A DNA stretch of 64,000 nt, taken from NCBI GenBank assembly GCA_020850735.1, contig JADZEE010000048.1:1-64000 (forward strand), in the 5' to 3' direction. The notes under the pieces are model-generated. The model was not told the origin of the DNA, searched no databases, and worked only from the letters and a program-made list of their open reading frames with translations. Shown piece after piece: positions 7,284 to 16,625 of this stretch; position 1 is the stretch's first letter, and the number at the start of each line of letters is the position of its first letter. The position numbers and the translations under genes were made by a program. Origin of the DNA: Gammaproteobacteria bacterium. GTDB lineage: Bacteria; Pseudomonadota; Gammaproteobacteria; JADZEE01.

Positions 7284-8237
7284 TCAGACCGGGTGCAGTG
7301 CGTCGTGCAGCCGCGCGGCGATCAATGCGAGGGCCTCGCGGCCGGCGTCCAGCACGCCGGCCATGGCGATGCAGCCGTGGATGGTGCCCTCGAAGCAGCG
7401 GTACTCGACCGGTACGCCCGCGGCCGCGAGGCGGTCGGCATAGGCTTTGCCTTCGTCTCGCAGCGGATCGTGACCGGCGGTGACCACCAGTGCCGGCGGC
7501 AGGCCGGCGAGATCCGGGGCACGGATCGGCGATGCCCGCAGATCGAGTCCGTCGACGGCGGGATTGCGCAGGTAGTGACCGGTGAAAAAGTCCACGTCCT
7601 GCAGGGAAATGAAATACTCGCCGCCGCCGAACGCGCGGCGCGAGGCGAAGTCCGTGTCCGGACCCATGTCGGTGACGGGGTAGGTGAGGGCCTGGAAGCG
7701 GATCGGCGGACCGCCGCGATCGCGTGCGAGCAGGCACACCACAGCGCTCAGGCAGCCACCGGCGCTATCGCCGGTCACGCCGATGCGCCCGGCGTCGCCG
7801 CCCCACTCGCCGGCGTGCTCCGCGGCCCAGCACAGGGCGCGGTAGCTGTCCTCGGGCGCGGCCGGGAAGGGGTGCTCGGGCGCGAGACGGTAATCGACGT
7901 TGCACACGATGGCGTTGGCGTGGACGCAGAAGTAGCGCGAGATGCCGTCGTGGGTATCGATATCGCCAGCCACGTAGCCGCCGCCGTGGTAGTGCATGAG
8001 GATCGGCAGCGGACCGCGCGCCCCGGCCGGAAAGTACAGTCGCGCACGGATGTCCCCATCTTCGACCGGTATGGTTACGTCACGTGTTTCCGCCACCTCC
8101 ACGCGCGGACCATCCAGGTCTCGCGACAAGGCCACCAGCATGCCGCGTACCTGCTGCATCGGCAGCGTATGGATAGGCGGTGCGCCGCTGCCGGCCATCT
8201 GTGCCAGCAGACCCTGTGTCGATGCGTCCAGTCCCAT
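7284..8237 (-). CDS. alpha/beta hydrolase, hormone-sensitive-lipase (HSL) type esterase
   Basis: A 317-residue cytosolic carboxylesterase of the HSL family. Signatures are the oxyanion motif MHYHGGGYVAGD, the nucleophile elbow GDSAGG, the acid residue in TAGHDPLRDEG and the catalytic His in GTIHGC. The frame is open far upstream, but the ATG at 8237 is chosen because GGGAGAG lies just before it and the N-terminus then matches the family. It probably cleaves short-chain esters; the substrate is unknown. It stands alone between a DMT and an MFS transporter. Confidence 0.85.
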   Translation of the reverse strand: MGLDASTQGLLAQMAGSGAPPIHTLPMQQVRGMLVALSRDLDGPRVEVAETRDVTIPVEDGDIRARLYFPAGARGPLPILMHYHGGGYVAGDIDTHDGISRYFCVHANAIVCNVDYRLAPEHPFPAAPEDSYRALCWAAEHAGEWGGDAGRIGVTGDSAGGCLSAVVCLLARDRGGPPIRFQALTYPVTDMGPDTDFASRRAFGGGEYFISLQDVDFFTGHYLRNPAVDGLDLRASPIRAPDLAGLPPALVVTAGHDPLRDEGKAYADRLAAAGVPVEYRCFEGTIHGCIAMAGVLDAGREALALIAARLHDALHPV

Positions 8238-8380
8238 GTCGATACTCTCCCGTGGTTGCCATTCCCGCCGTGGCGGGCGGTCGGCGTCGAGGTCCATCGT
8301 CGGATCGGCACACGCCGCGCGCTGGTCGCCACGATACCGAAAAATCCGTGCCCTGTGTGGCCGCTGTCGGCAGCGGGCGC

Positions 8381-9610
8381 TCAGGATCGGTCGCCGGCGT
8401 GCCCGCGCGGGTGCCCGAGCAGGAACAGGGCCACGGTGAGCACCCCGGCGACGCTCATGACCACGGCCAGGCCGCGCACGTCGCCCGCGTACCAGGGCGC
8501 TGCGAGCAGCGAGACGAGGGCACCGCTGCCGATCTGGGCGGTGCCGATGATGGAAGCACCGAAGCCGGCAGCCAGCGGCAGCGGTTCGAGCGCAATCGCC
8601 GTCGCGTTGGGCAGCAGCAGGCCGATGCCGAGCATGTACAGCGTGACCGCGGCGCACAGCACGCCAAGGCCGACGGCACCGACCCAGGCGATTACGGCGA
8701 GCGCGCAGCTCGCCAGGGCGAACGCGACGATGGCGGTGCGCAGCATGGCGAGCACGCCGCTGGCGGCGACGCGCCGCCGGCTGATCCATGCACCGCCGAT
8801 GTAACCGAGTGTGGCGACGGCGAAAAACGGCCCGGTCGCGCTCGCGTCGAGATCATAGACCCCGACGATGATCGAAGCGCTGGCGGCTACGACCGTCATG
8901 TAGCCGCCGAAAGCGAGCCCTACCAGGCCCGTGCCCCACAGGCAGCGCGGATCGGCAGTAAAGGCACTGATGCTCGCCGCGAGTTGGCGGCCGGCACCTG
9001 CCGGCGGCGAAGTCCCGGGCCGGGTCTCCGGCACGAAGCGATACACCAGTGCCAGGGTCAACACGCCGAGCACGACGCTGAATGCGAACGTCGCGCGCCA
9101 GCCGCTCAGCGCGAGGAGTCCGCTGCCGAGCAGCGGGGCCACGAGCGTGGATACGCCGAGCAGGGTCACCATGATCGCCATGAGCTGCGCGGCGCGGATG
9201 CCGGTGCTGATGTCGCGCACGATGGCGCGACCGAGCACCGGGCCGATCGCGCCGGCAATCCCCTGCACGAAGCGCGCGCCGAGCAGGATCGCCGCGTCGG
9301 TCACCATGCAGGTGACCGCACTGGCGAGCACGAACAGTACCAGTCCGGCGAGCAGCAATGGCCGGCGGCCGTAGCGATCACCGAGCAGACCGATCGGGAT
9401 CTGGCCACTCGCGTAACCGGCCAGATAGGTGCTCACGATCCACGGCCCGACCTCGGCACGGGCGCCGAGATCGGCGGCCACGAGCGGCAGTGCCGGCATG
9501 TTCACGTCGATGGCGAGCGCGGACAGGCAGATCAGCACGCCCAGGGTAATGACCAGCCCCGGTGCGTGAGGCGCGCCGGCGTCGTGCGGCGGGGGCGGTG
9601 GGCCGTTCAT
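8381..9610 (-). CDS. MFS multidrug efflux transporter, Bcr/CflA type
   Basis: A 409-residue permease with twelve predicted helices. The MFS motif A is GDRYGRRP between TM2 and TM3, and the drug:H+ antiporter motif C region reads GAIGPVLGRAIVRD. The N-terminus LGVLICLSALAIDVNMPALP is typical of the Bcr/CflA subfamily, which exports bicyclomycin, chloramphenicol and similar compounds. The ATG at 9610 gives a short Pro-rich leader before TM1; upstream in-frame sequence has no family match. Confidence 0.85.
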   Translation of the reverse strand: MNGPPPPPHDAGAPHAPGLVITLGVLICLSALAIDVNMPALPLVAADLGARAEVGPWIVSTYLAGYASGQIPIGLLGDRYGRRPLLLAGLVLFVLASAVTCMVTDAAILLGARFVQGIAGAIGPVLGRAIVRDISTGIRAAQLMAIMVTLLGVSTLVAPLLGSGLLALSGWRATFAFSVVLGVLTLALVYRFVPETRPGTSPPAGAGRQLAASISAFTADPRCLWGTGLVGLAFGGYMTVVAASASIIVGVYDLDASATGPFFAVATLGYIGGAWISRRRVAASGVLAMLRTAIVAFALASCALAVIAWVGAVGLGVLCAAVTLYMLGIGLLLPNATAIALEPLPLAAGFGASIIGTAQIGSGALVSLLAAPWYAGDVRGLAVVMSVAGVLTVALFLLGHPRGHAGDRS

Positions 9611-9757
9611 GGCGCATACGATAACCCGGCGCGACAGGTTTCCGGCCGCACGCACGGGTGCGGCGAGCACGCCACCATTCGCGATCGCGTAAACTGGGCG
9701 CTCGCCCGCTCGCTCGCCCGCCGGGCGGCTCGCGCGGCAATCGATGGAGGAGTCGGC

Positions 9758-10270
9758 ATGAATATCACCACCCCGTGTGCATTCGCGTTGTGCCTGTGGG
9801 CCGGCACGGCGCTCGCGTTCGAGGCGTCTTTCGCGGATCCGCGCTGGGATGGCGAGACGGTTCCGGCCGGCCAGCAATGCCAGCGTTTCGGCGGCGATCA
9901 CCCCGGCACGCCGGCGCTGCACGTCACCGGCATTCCGGCCGGCACCGGGGCGCTGGTGCTCGAATTCAGCGACCGCAGCTACCCGCCGATGAACGACGGC
10001 GGTCACGGCCGGATCGGCTGGCGCATCGCGCCCGGCAGCGCCGAGGTGACGGTACCGTCAGCGCCCGGGCACAGCTTCGAGCTCCCGGACGGGTTCTTCA
10101 TCGTCGAGGCGCATCGCGCGCCGGGCTACGACACGGCGGGCGCGTACATGCCACCGTGCTCGGGCGGCAAGGGCAATCTGTATGCGGTCACCGTGAAAGC
10201 CGTGCGGGATCCCGGCGCGCCGGAACCCGCCGTGCTCGGCGAGACGGTGCTCGATCTCGGCCGCTACTGA
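9758..10270 (+). CDS. secreted PEBP-like hypothetical protein
   Basis: A 170-residue protein with a signal peptide (MNITTPCAFALCLWAGTALA). The mature part contains VLEFSDRSYPPMNDGGHGRIGW and later PPCSGGKGNLYAVTVKAV, which resemble the ligand-pocket and strand pattern of phosphatidylethanolamine-binding (YbhB/Raf-inhibitor) proteins, though the canonical DPDAP motif is absent. TGGAGGA lies 7 bases before the ATG. It faces away from the MFS gene and is followed 36 bases later by the crotonase. Function unknown. Confidence 0.6.
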   Translation: MNITTPCAFALCLWAGTALAFEASFADPRWDGETVPAGQQCQRFGGDHPGTPALHVTGIPAGTGALVLEFSDRSYPPMNDGGHGRIGWRIAPGSAEVTVPSAPGHSFELPDGFFIVEAHRAPGYDTAGAYMPPCSGGKGNLYAVTVKAVRDPGAPEPAVLGETVLDLGRY

Positions 10271-10306
10271 CAGCTGCGCCGGCGTCGATGCTGCGAGGAT
10301 AGTGCG

Positions 10307-11113
10307 ATGGACTACTCCCGTTACCAGGCCCTGAAGCTGAACCGCATCGAGCCCGGCATACTCGAGATCGTGATGGGCGAGGAGGGCGGGCGCCTGGCCA
10401 CCGCCGGGCACCGCATGCACACGGAGCTGGCCGCGATCTGGCGGGACGTCGATGCCGATCCGGATCTGCGCGTGGCGGTGATCCGCGGTGCCGGCAAGGG
10501 TTTTTCCGGCGGCGGCGATCTGGCGCTGGTGGAGGAGCTGGCCGACGACTTCCAGGTGCGGGCGCGCGTGTGGCGGGAAGCGCGCGACATCGTTTACAAC
10601 CTCGTCAACTGCTCGAAGCCGGTCGTCTCGGCCATGCACGGTCCCGCCGTCGGTGCGGGGCTGGTATGCGGGCTGCTCGCCGACATATCCATCGCCGCCC
10701 GGGACGCCCGCATCATCGACGGCCACACGCGCCTTGGCGTCGCGGCCGGCGATCATGCGGCGATGGTGTGGCCGTTGCTGTGCGGCCTGGCGAAGGCAAA
10801 GTACTACCTGCTGCTGTGTGAGACCGTCAGCGGCGAGGAGGCCGAGCGCATCGGCCTCGTGTCCCTGTGCTGCGAACGCGAAGAGCTGGAATCCCGGGCC
10901 ATGGAGATCGCGCACCGGCTCGCCGCCGGCGCGCAGACCGCGCTGCGCTGGACGAAGTACTCGCTCAACAACTGGCTGCGCATGGCCGGGCCGAGCTTCG
11001 ACGCTTCGCTGGCGCTGGAGTTCATGGGCTTCAGCGGCCCCGAGGTGCGTGAAGGGCTGGCTTCGCTGCGCGAAAAACGGCCGCCGCGATTTCCGGGTGA
11101 CTGTCCGTTCTGA
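10307..11113 (+). CDS. enoyl-CoA hydratase/isomerase family protein (crotonase)
   Basis: A 268-residue crotonase-fold enzyme acting on acyl-CoA thioesters. The first oxyanion-hole segment is [15 protein letters not shown] and the second [14 protein letters not shown], followed by the trimer helix [12 protein letters not shown]. In the catalytic loop ([11 protein letters not shown]) the usual hydratase Glu pair is not obvious, so an isomerase, hydrolase or specialised lyase activity is as likely as a beta-oxidation hydratase. Single gene; flanking genes give no pathway clue. Confidence 0.82.
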   Translation: MDYSRYQALKLNRIEPGILEIVMGEEGGRLATAGHRMHTELAAIWRDVDADPDLRVAVIRGAGKGFSGGGDLALVEELADDFQVRARVWREARDIVYNLVNCSKPVVSAMHGPAVGAGLVCGLLADISIAARDARIIDGHTRLGVAAGDHAAMVWPLLCGLAKAKYYLLLCETVSGEEAERIGLVSLCCEREELESRAMEIAHRLAAGAQTALRWTKYSLNNWLRMAGPSFDASLALEFMGFSGPEVREGLASLREKRPPRFPGDCPF

Positions 11114-11132
11114 TTGCGCAGCGGAGCATCGA

Positions 11133-11696
11133 TCACGGGCGCGGGCGCACCTCTACGGGCAGCCGCGTAATCGCCTCCAATATCGCGCGGTGGCGGCGGA
11201 TCGGCCACCAGTCGTAGAGGAAGATCTGCAGCGGCCGCCACATGGCCACCCAGCCGATGATGAGCAGGCCTTCGGCGAGGATACCGCTGCCCGCTTCGCC
11301 GACGAGGCGGCGCAGCGTGAGGCAGGCGAACAGGAACGCCAGGCCGACGGCGAGCGCAATACCGCCCTCGCCCAGGACGTGACGCAGATCGCGCCGGGCG
11401 CGGTCGGCGCGGTAGGCGAAGTAGTTGCGCATGGCGATCGGCAGCGTGCGCACATCGTCGCTGTCGATCAGCGACGCCGGCAGGTAGACGACAAGCTTGG
11501 CCGGTCGATTCAGCCCGATCTCGCGCAGTGCCTCGACGATGTAGTACTCGGCGTCCTCGTCCAGATCCTTTTCGTGAAAGGGTGCCGGGTCCAGACTGTT
11601 GAAAAGCTGCCGCAGCTCGCGCAGCTTGATCTCGATGAGGTAGACGCCGTCCTCGCGGTGGTAAACCGACTCCATGAGTACCGGCTCGATGTCCAC
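11133..11696 (-). CDS. conserved hypothetical membrane protein
   Basis: A 187-residue protein of unknown function. The first 100 residues are soluble and mixed alpha/beta ([39 protein letters not shown]). Two membrane helices follow (about residues 110-130 and 137-157), and it ends in a short basic tail. The N-terminal sequence is rich in charged residues and looks well conserved rather than random. It converges with the crotonase gene (20-base gap). Confidence 0.6.
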   Translation of the reverse strand: MDIEPVLMESVYHREDGVYLIEIKLRELRQLFNSLDPAPFHEKDLDEDAEYYIVEALREIGLNRPAKLVVYLPASLIDSDDVRTLPIAMRNYFAYRADRARRDLRHVLGEGGIALAVGLAFLFACLTLRRLVGEAGSGILAEGLLIIGWVAMWRPLQIFLYDWWPIRRHRAILEAITRLPVEVRPRP

Positions 11697-11809
11697 GCGC
11701 GGATTATAGGCGGGGAGTCGCCGCAGGGACGATACCGACCCGCGTCACAACCGCGCCGACGAACGGCGTTGCAGCACCCGGGCGCCTCTGTTTTGATTTC
11801 GTGAGCAGT

Positions 11810-12433
11810 ATGTACCCGCTCGGCAGCATCGCATTCGAATTCGGCGGCCTGTGCCGCGGGCGCGAGACCGCGCACGGCGCGCGCGTATTCTCTGAACAGC
11901 GCGGTGCGACCCGGCTGGTCGTCGCCGCCTGCGCCACCGGTGCCACCGGCGGTGTCACCGCGGAACGGGCCATCCGCGCGATCTGCGCGTCGCGCTTCAT
12001 CCCCCAGTTGTGCCGCGAACCGCTGTTCTGGCAGCAGCTGCTCGAATCGGTCGATACCTACCTCAGTGTGCTGGCGGACGAAGCGGTGTGCGCGCTGACC
12101 TGCGCCGGCATCATCGATGGTCAGATCGTCGGTGCGTGTGCGGGTGACATCAGCGCTTTTCTGTACGGTCCGGACGGCCCCCGGGAGCTCACCGGCGCGG
12201 CCGATCCGGACGCGTTCCTCGGTTCGGCGCTGGCCGAGCCGGTCGGTTTCGGCCCCGTCCCGTTCGAAGGGGCGCTGCTGCTCGGCTCCGCCAGCTTGTT
12301 CCGCGGCGCTGCACCCGCGCGCATCCGCGCGGCCGCCTCGCAAGCGCACATCGACGACGCTGTCGCCGCGCTCGGGGCGCTGGTGCGCGAGGAGCCCGGT
12401 GATCTCGTGGTGGCGATGTGCCGGCCGCAGTGA
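11810..12433 (+). CDS. PP2C-fold protein with degenerate metal site (probable pseudophosphatase)
   Basis: The pattern of a PPM/PP2C Ser/Thr phosphatase can be followed throughout the 207 residues: VVAACATGATGG where active enzymes have VVADGMGG, AGIIDGQIVGACAGDISAFLYG where they have the GDSR strand, LLLGSASLF for LLSDGL, and PGDLVVAMC for the final D-N/D motif. The Asp residues that bind the two Mn/Mg ions are replaced at three of these sites, so catalysis is unlikely. A scaffold or sensor role is possible. ATG 11810 is used; GTG 11801 is an in-frame alternative. Confidence 0.55.
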   Translation: MYPLGSIAFEFGGLCRGRETAHGARVFSEQRGATRLVVAACATGATGGVTAERAIRAICASRFIPQLCREPLFWQQLLESVDTYLSVLADEAVCALTCAGIIDGQIVGACAGDISAFLYGPDGPRELTGAADPDAFLGSALAEPVGFGPVPFEGALLLGSASLFRGAAPARIRAAASQAHIDDAVAALGALVREEPGDLVVAMCRPQ

Positions 12434-12629
12434 GATCACGGCGGGTACCGGCCGGGTGGTGTCGCGTGGCGCGCCGTCCGTGCCGGCGATGACTCCCCGG
12501 TACGCCCATTACAACCCGTTCACGTTCGTCGCCTGGGCTGAGCGGCGGGACAGGCGGCAAGGTGCGGCCAGCATGCGTGCCCCGGGCCGGTTCTCCGGCA
12601 GATCGGAGTCGGGGCCCGAGCCGGGCCGC

Positions 12630-13718
12630 TCAGCCGGGCGCGTGCAGGACGCGGTTGCGCCCGGCCGACTTGGCGCGGTAGAGCGCGGCGTCGGCTCGCG
12701 ACAGCAGCTCGGTACCCGTCGTGGCGGCGTCGCGCCGCGCGGCGAGTGGCGCCAGCGTCGCGATGCCGATCGAGACGGTGATGCCGATCGTCGTGCCGCC
12801 TTCCGTTCGGGTCGCCAGTGCCGCGATCGCTGCGCGTATGCGTTCGCCGATCTCGTCCGCCCGCCGCTCGCCGGTGTCGGGCAGCAGCACGGTGAATTCC
12901 TCACCGCCGTAACGAGCGACGACGTCGGAGCTGCGCAACTGCGCGCGGATGACGGGTGCGACCCGGCGCAGCACCAGATCGCCGGCCAGGTGGCCCAGCG
13001 TGTCGTTGACCCGCTTGAAATGATCGATGTCGATGATCAGCAGTGACAGTGGTTCCGCCCGCCGGCTGACGCGCGCGATTTCCTCCGTCAGCCGCTGATC
13101 GAAGAACCGGCGGTTGTTGACGCCCGTGAGCGCGTCGGTCAAGCCGAGGAAGCGGAGCTGATCGCGTGAAGCGGTCATGTCGATGCACATCGCGATGACG
13201 GCCGCGAGGTGCTGCATGAAGTCGGTGGCGGCCCCGACCGGGAAGCGCTCCGGTCGCGCGCTCGCCGCGGCCAGCAGTCCGCACAGACGTTGCGGATTAC
13301 GCAACGGGAGCAGCGCGACACTGCCGCGCGCCAACGGCGGTTGTCCGAGCAGTGGCACGTGCCGCCCGGGTTCGTACGGGCCGAGCTGCGGTACACGGCT
13401 GTCCGCGACCGCCGCCACGAGCTCGTGTTCCGCGTCGTGGAACACGACCACCTGCAACGTCGATTCGATCGCCTCGGACTGGTGCAGGATCTGGCGCAAA
13501 GTGTAGTCGGTGTCCATCAGGTGGATGCGCACGCGCTCCCAGTCGAGCATGCGCGCGCCTTCGTCGACCAGGGTGTGCAGCAGCGCCGCCAGTGTCGGGC
13601 AGGCCATCAACTCCAGCTCGAACTGCTGGAAGCGGCGCAGCGTCTGCTCGTTGCGCCGCGCCTCCTCCAGCAGCAGCTGCAAGCGGCGTTGCGCCTGCCG
13701 GTCCGGATCCGTACTCAT
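12630..13718 (-). CDS. diguanylate cyclase with GAF-like (DUF484-type) sensor
   Basis: A 362-residue cytosolic enzyme that makes c-di-GMP from two GTP. Residues 1-180 form a DUF484/GAF-like sensor (MACPTLAALLHTLVDEGARMLDW, later GSVALLPLRNPQRLCGLLAAAS). The GGDEF domain begins at LTDALTGVNNRRFFDQRL, and the active site RYGGEEF is intact. The product-inhibition site RxxD (RSSD) sits five residues before GGEEF, so feedback control is expected. It lies 11 bases downstream of the gamma-glutamyltransferase gene and is probably co-transcribed with it. Confidence 0.88.
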   Translation of the reverse strand: MSTDPDRQAQRRLQLLLEEARRNEQTLRRFQQFELELMACPTLAALLHTLVDEGARMLDWERVRIHLMDTDYTLRQILHQSEAIESTLQVVVFHDAEHELVAAVADSRVPQLGPYEPGRHVPLLGQPPLARGSVALLPLRNPQRLCGLLAAASARPERFPVGAATDFMQHLAAVIAMCIDMTASRDQLRFLGLTDALTGVNNRRFFDQRLTEEIARVSRRAEPLSLLIIDIDHFKRVNDTLGHLAGDLVLRRVAPVIRAQLRSSDVVARYGGEEFTVLLPDTGERRADEIGERIRAAIAALATRTEGGTTIGITVSIGIATLAPLAARRDAATTGTELLSRADAALYRAKSAGRNRVLHAPG

Positions 13719-13729
13719 GTCGGCGCCGC

Positions 13730-15442
13730 TTACCAGCCCACCGCGCAGCCGTCCAGGCGCGGATCGCTCGCGCCAGCGAGCACGCCGGTGGCCGGATCCC
13801 GGATGATGAGCTGCGCGCCACCGAAGCTCGCCCGGTCATAACCGCCGACGGATTGCAGGCGGTGGCCACGGCGCTCGAGCTCGGCAAGCAGCGCGGGATC
13901 CCAGCCGTCCTCGATCAGCACGCGGCCACCGGCCTCGGCGGCGCCGGTCGGCTGCATGCCCGCGCCGGCGGGAATGGCCGCGAGTTGCCAGCGCGGCGCG
14001 TCGAGCGCCGCCTGTGGTGGCAGGCCGAGGGTAAGCAGATTGACCAGGATCTGGAATTGCCCTTGTGGTTGCTGCTGGCCGCCGACGACTCCGAAGCACG
14101 CGTGCAGGGCGCCGGCGTCCGGACCTAGCGCGTGCAGCGTCAATGCCGGAATGATGGTCTGATAGGGGCGCTTGCCCGGTGCCAGGGCGTTGGGATGTCC
14201 GGGATCGAGCGCAAAGCCCGCCGCCCGGTTGTGCAGCGCGACGCCCGTGCCCGGCACGACCAGGCCGGTGCCGAAGGCGCGGTACAGGCTGTTGATGAAG
14301 CTGCAGGCGTTGCCCTCGGCGTCGACGACGCTCAGATACACGGTGTCGGAGTTGTCGCGCGGATCGCCCGGCAGTGCCGCTGGCGCCGCGTGACGCGGAT
14401 CGATCAGCCGGCGCCGCCGCTCGGCATAGGCGTCCGTCAGCAAGGCGTCGAGCGGCAGCCCGACCACGTGCGGATCCGCCACCCAGCGCGCGGCATCGGC
14501 AAACGCGAGACGCATGCACTCGATCATCAAATGCGTGCGATCGGGAGCGGGCAAGGCTTCCAAATCGAAACCGCGCGCGAGGCCCAGTGCCAGCAGCGTG
14601 GCCAGCCCCTGGCCGTTCGGCGGGCATTCGTAGAGCTCGACCGCACCATAGCGGGTGTGGATCGGAACATCCCAGGTGCTCTCGTGCTCCGCCATGTCGT
14701 CCGGCGCGAGCCAGCCGCCGTAGCGCCGCACGTGGGCGGCTGCCTTGTGCGCGAACTCGCCGCGATAAAACCACTCGCGGCCGTCGGCGGCAATGGCGCG
14801 CAGGGTTCCGGCGAGTGCGGGCAGACGCACGACTTCACCCGCCCGCGGTGCGCGCCCGGTGCACAGCAACTCGGCACCGCTCGGCTGCTCCGGACCGGCG
14901 CTGTCGCCGCCGTCCGTCCAGTCGGGCGCGCGCAGCAGCTTGCTCACGGCACCCGTCCACAGCGCGGCCACGACTTCGGTCACCGGGAACCCGTGCTCGG
15001 CGGTCCAGATGGCCGGCGCGAGCACGTCTGCGAGGGTGAGCGTGCCGTGGCGGGTGATGAGATCGTCCCAGCCTGCGACCGCGCCCGGCACGCTCACCGC
15101 GCGACCGTCGTATTCGGGCATGCGCGTGACACCACGTTGGCGCAATGACTCGAGCGACGCTGCCGCCGGCGCCCGCCCGGAGCCGTTCAGCGCCGAGACG
15201 GTGCGACTGCGCGCGTCGTAGTACAGTGCGAAGCAATCCCCGCCCGGGCCGGTCATCATGGGTTCGACGACCGCGAGCATGGCTGCGCCCGCGATCGCCG
15301 CATCCGCGGCGTTGCCGCCGGCCTTGAGGATGTCCAGGCCCGCCAGCGCGGCCAGCGGCTGGCTGGTTGCGACCAGGCCGCGGGTCGCGTACACCGTCGG
15401 GCGGCGGGAACGGAAGGCGAGAACGTCACGGGCGTCGGTCAT
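13730..15442 (-). CDS. gamma-glutamyltransferase (Ntn hydrolase family)
   Basis: A 570-residue enzyme that transfers or hydrolyses gamma-glutamyl groups, for example from glutathione. The N-terminal part shows GLVATSQPLAALAGLDILKAGGNAADAA and MMTGPGGDCF. The self-cleavage/nucleophile Thr is in DNSDTVYLSVVDAEGNACSFINS, and the substrate motif GVVGGQQQPQG follows. No signal peptide is seen, in line with YwrD-like cytosolic members rather than periplasmic Ggt. Full length. The downstream diguanylate cyclase starts 11 bases after its stop. Confidence 0.88.
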   Translation of the reverse strand: MTDARDVLAFRSRRPTVYATRGLVATSQPLAALAGLDILKAGGNAADAAIAGAAMLAVVEPMMTGPGGDCFALYYDARSRTVSALNGSGRAPAAASLESLRQRGVTRMPEYDGRAVSVPGAVAGWDDLITRHGTLTLADVLAPAIWTAEHGFPVTEVVAALWTGAVSKLLRAPDWTDGGDSAGPEQPSGAELLCTGRAPRAGEVVRLPALAGTLRAIAADGREWFYRGEFAHKAAAHVRRYGGWLAPDDMAEHESTWDVPIHTRYGAVELYECPPNGQGLATLLALGLARGFDLEALPAPDRTHLMIECMRLAFADAARWVADPHVVGLPLDALLTDAYAERRRRLIDPRHAAPAALPGDPRDNSDTVYLSVVDAEGNACSFINSLYRAFGTGLVVPGTGVALHNRAAGFALDPGHPNALAPGKRPYQTIIPALTLHALGPDAGALHACFGVVGGQQQPQGQFQILVNLLTLGLPPQAALDAPRWQLAAIPAGAGMQPTGAAEAGGRVLIEDGWDPALLAELERRGHRLQSVGGYDRASFGGAQLIIRDPATGVLAGASDPRLDGCAVGW

Positions 15443-15565
15443 GGTCTTCGGGTTCCTGGCCGCGGATCACGGTCCATCGTGTGGGTGCACGGTCTGCCGG
15501 GCAAGCCCTGCGGCGCGCAACACGGACCGGGTTCCCGGGTCGCGCGGCGATTGTTTCACGAGCTC

Positions 15566-16525
15566 TCAGCCCGCGTTCCAGGCGAGCCACGCCGTATAGG
15601 CCACGTAGCCGCCGAACAGCATGCCACCTTCGATCCGCGTAAGCGTCAGGCCCGAGTACAGCACCGGCCAGATCAGTACCGCGAAAGCGAACATCACCCA
15701 CAAATCAATCCAGCCGACGCCACCCAGCGGGAGCGGTGTCACCAGCGCGCTCACGCCGAGAATGCACAGCACGTTGAAGATGTTCGAGCCGACGACGTTA
15801 CCGACCGCGAGGTCGCCTTCCCGGCGATACGCGGCCACCGCCGAGGTGGCGAGCTCGGGCAGGCTGGTGCCGAACGCGATGATGGTCAGGCCGATCAGCG
15901 CCTCGCGCACGCCGAGCAGGCGTGCGACCGTCACCGCACCGTCGACGAACACCGTGGCACCACCGCCGAGCAGCACGAGCCCCGCTGCGGTCAGCGTGAG
16001 ATTGAGCCCCAGGGTACGCAATCCGTGCGTGAGCGCGGTCTCGAAATCAGCCAGCTCGCGCGCGAGGACATCGCGTCGCCGGCGTGCGAGTACGAGCTGC
16101 AGGCCGATGTAGGCGAGCAGCAGCGTCAGCAGTAATGCGCCGTCGGCACGCGAGAGCACGCCGTCGCGCAACAGCACCAGCAGCAACGCCGTCGCGCCCA
16201 TGGCGACGGGCGCGTCGATGCGCACGATCTGTGATTCGACCTTCAACGGCCGGATGAGGCAGGCCAGGCCGAGCACGCCGGCGATGTTCAGGACGTTCGA
16301 GCCGACTACGTTGGCGATGGCGACGTCGCCCAGGTCGTCGAGCGCGGCGTCGAGGCTGACGGCGAGCTCCGGACTCGAGGTGCCGAAGGCGACGATGGTC
16401 AGGCCGACCACCAGCGGCGACAGACCGAGGCGCAGTCCGAGCGCGGTGGCACCCCGGATGAGCGCTTCACCGCCGATAAACAGCAGCGTACCGCCCAGCA
16501 GTAAGAGGAGGATCGCGATGAACAT
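15566..16525 (-). CDS. calcium/sodium antiporter, CaCA family (copy 1)
   Basis: A 319-residue inner-membrane Ca2+/Na+ (or H+) exchanger. Ten helices are arranged as two inverted alpha-repeats, each with the signature: GLTIVAFGTSSPELAVS and VGSNVLNIAGVLG in the first, GLTIIAFGTSLPELATS and VGSNIFNVLCILG in the second. These Glu/Asn/Ser residues form the ion site. It lies 100 bases downstream of a close paralogue on the same strand, so the pair probably arose by tandem duplication. Confidence 0.9.
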   Translation of the reverse strand: MFIAILLLLLGGTLLFIGGEALIRGATALGLRLGLSPLVVGLTIVAFGTSSPELAVSLDAALDDLGDVAIANVVGSNVLNIAGVLGLACLIRPLKVESQIVRIDAPVAMGATALLLVLLRDGVLSRADGALLLTLLLAYIGLQLVLARRRRDVLARELADFETALTHGLRTLGLNLTLTAAGLVLLGGGATVFVDGAVTVARLLGVREALIGLTIIAFGTSLPELATSAVAAYRREGDLAVGNVVGSNIFNVLCILGVSALVTPLPLGGVGWIDLWVMFAFAVLIWPVLYSGLTLTRIEGGMLFGGYVAYTAWLAWNAG

Positions 16526-16625
16526 GGCGTGAGCGGCGGCTGCGCCGCGACGGGCACCCGGGGTGCGCCCCCGACGGGCCGCTACCCTAGCATGGCGGCG
16601 CGCCGGCCGTCACGGCGACGGTTAT

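Noticed and set aside
7140-8804. 554-codon plus-strand frame over the esterase
   Set aside because: Antisense to an alpha/beta hydrolase with all catalytic motifs; its translation lacks any domain.
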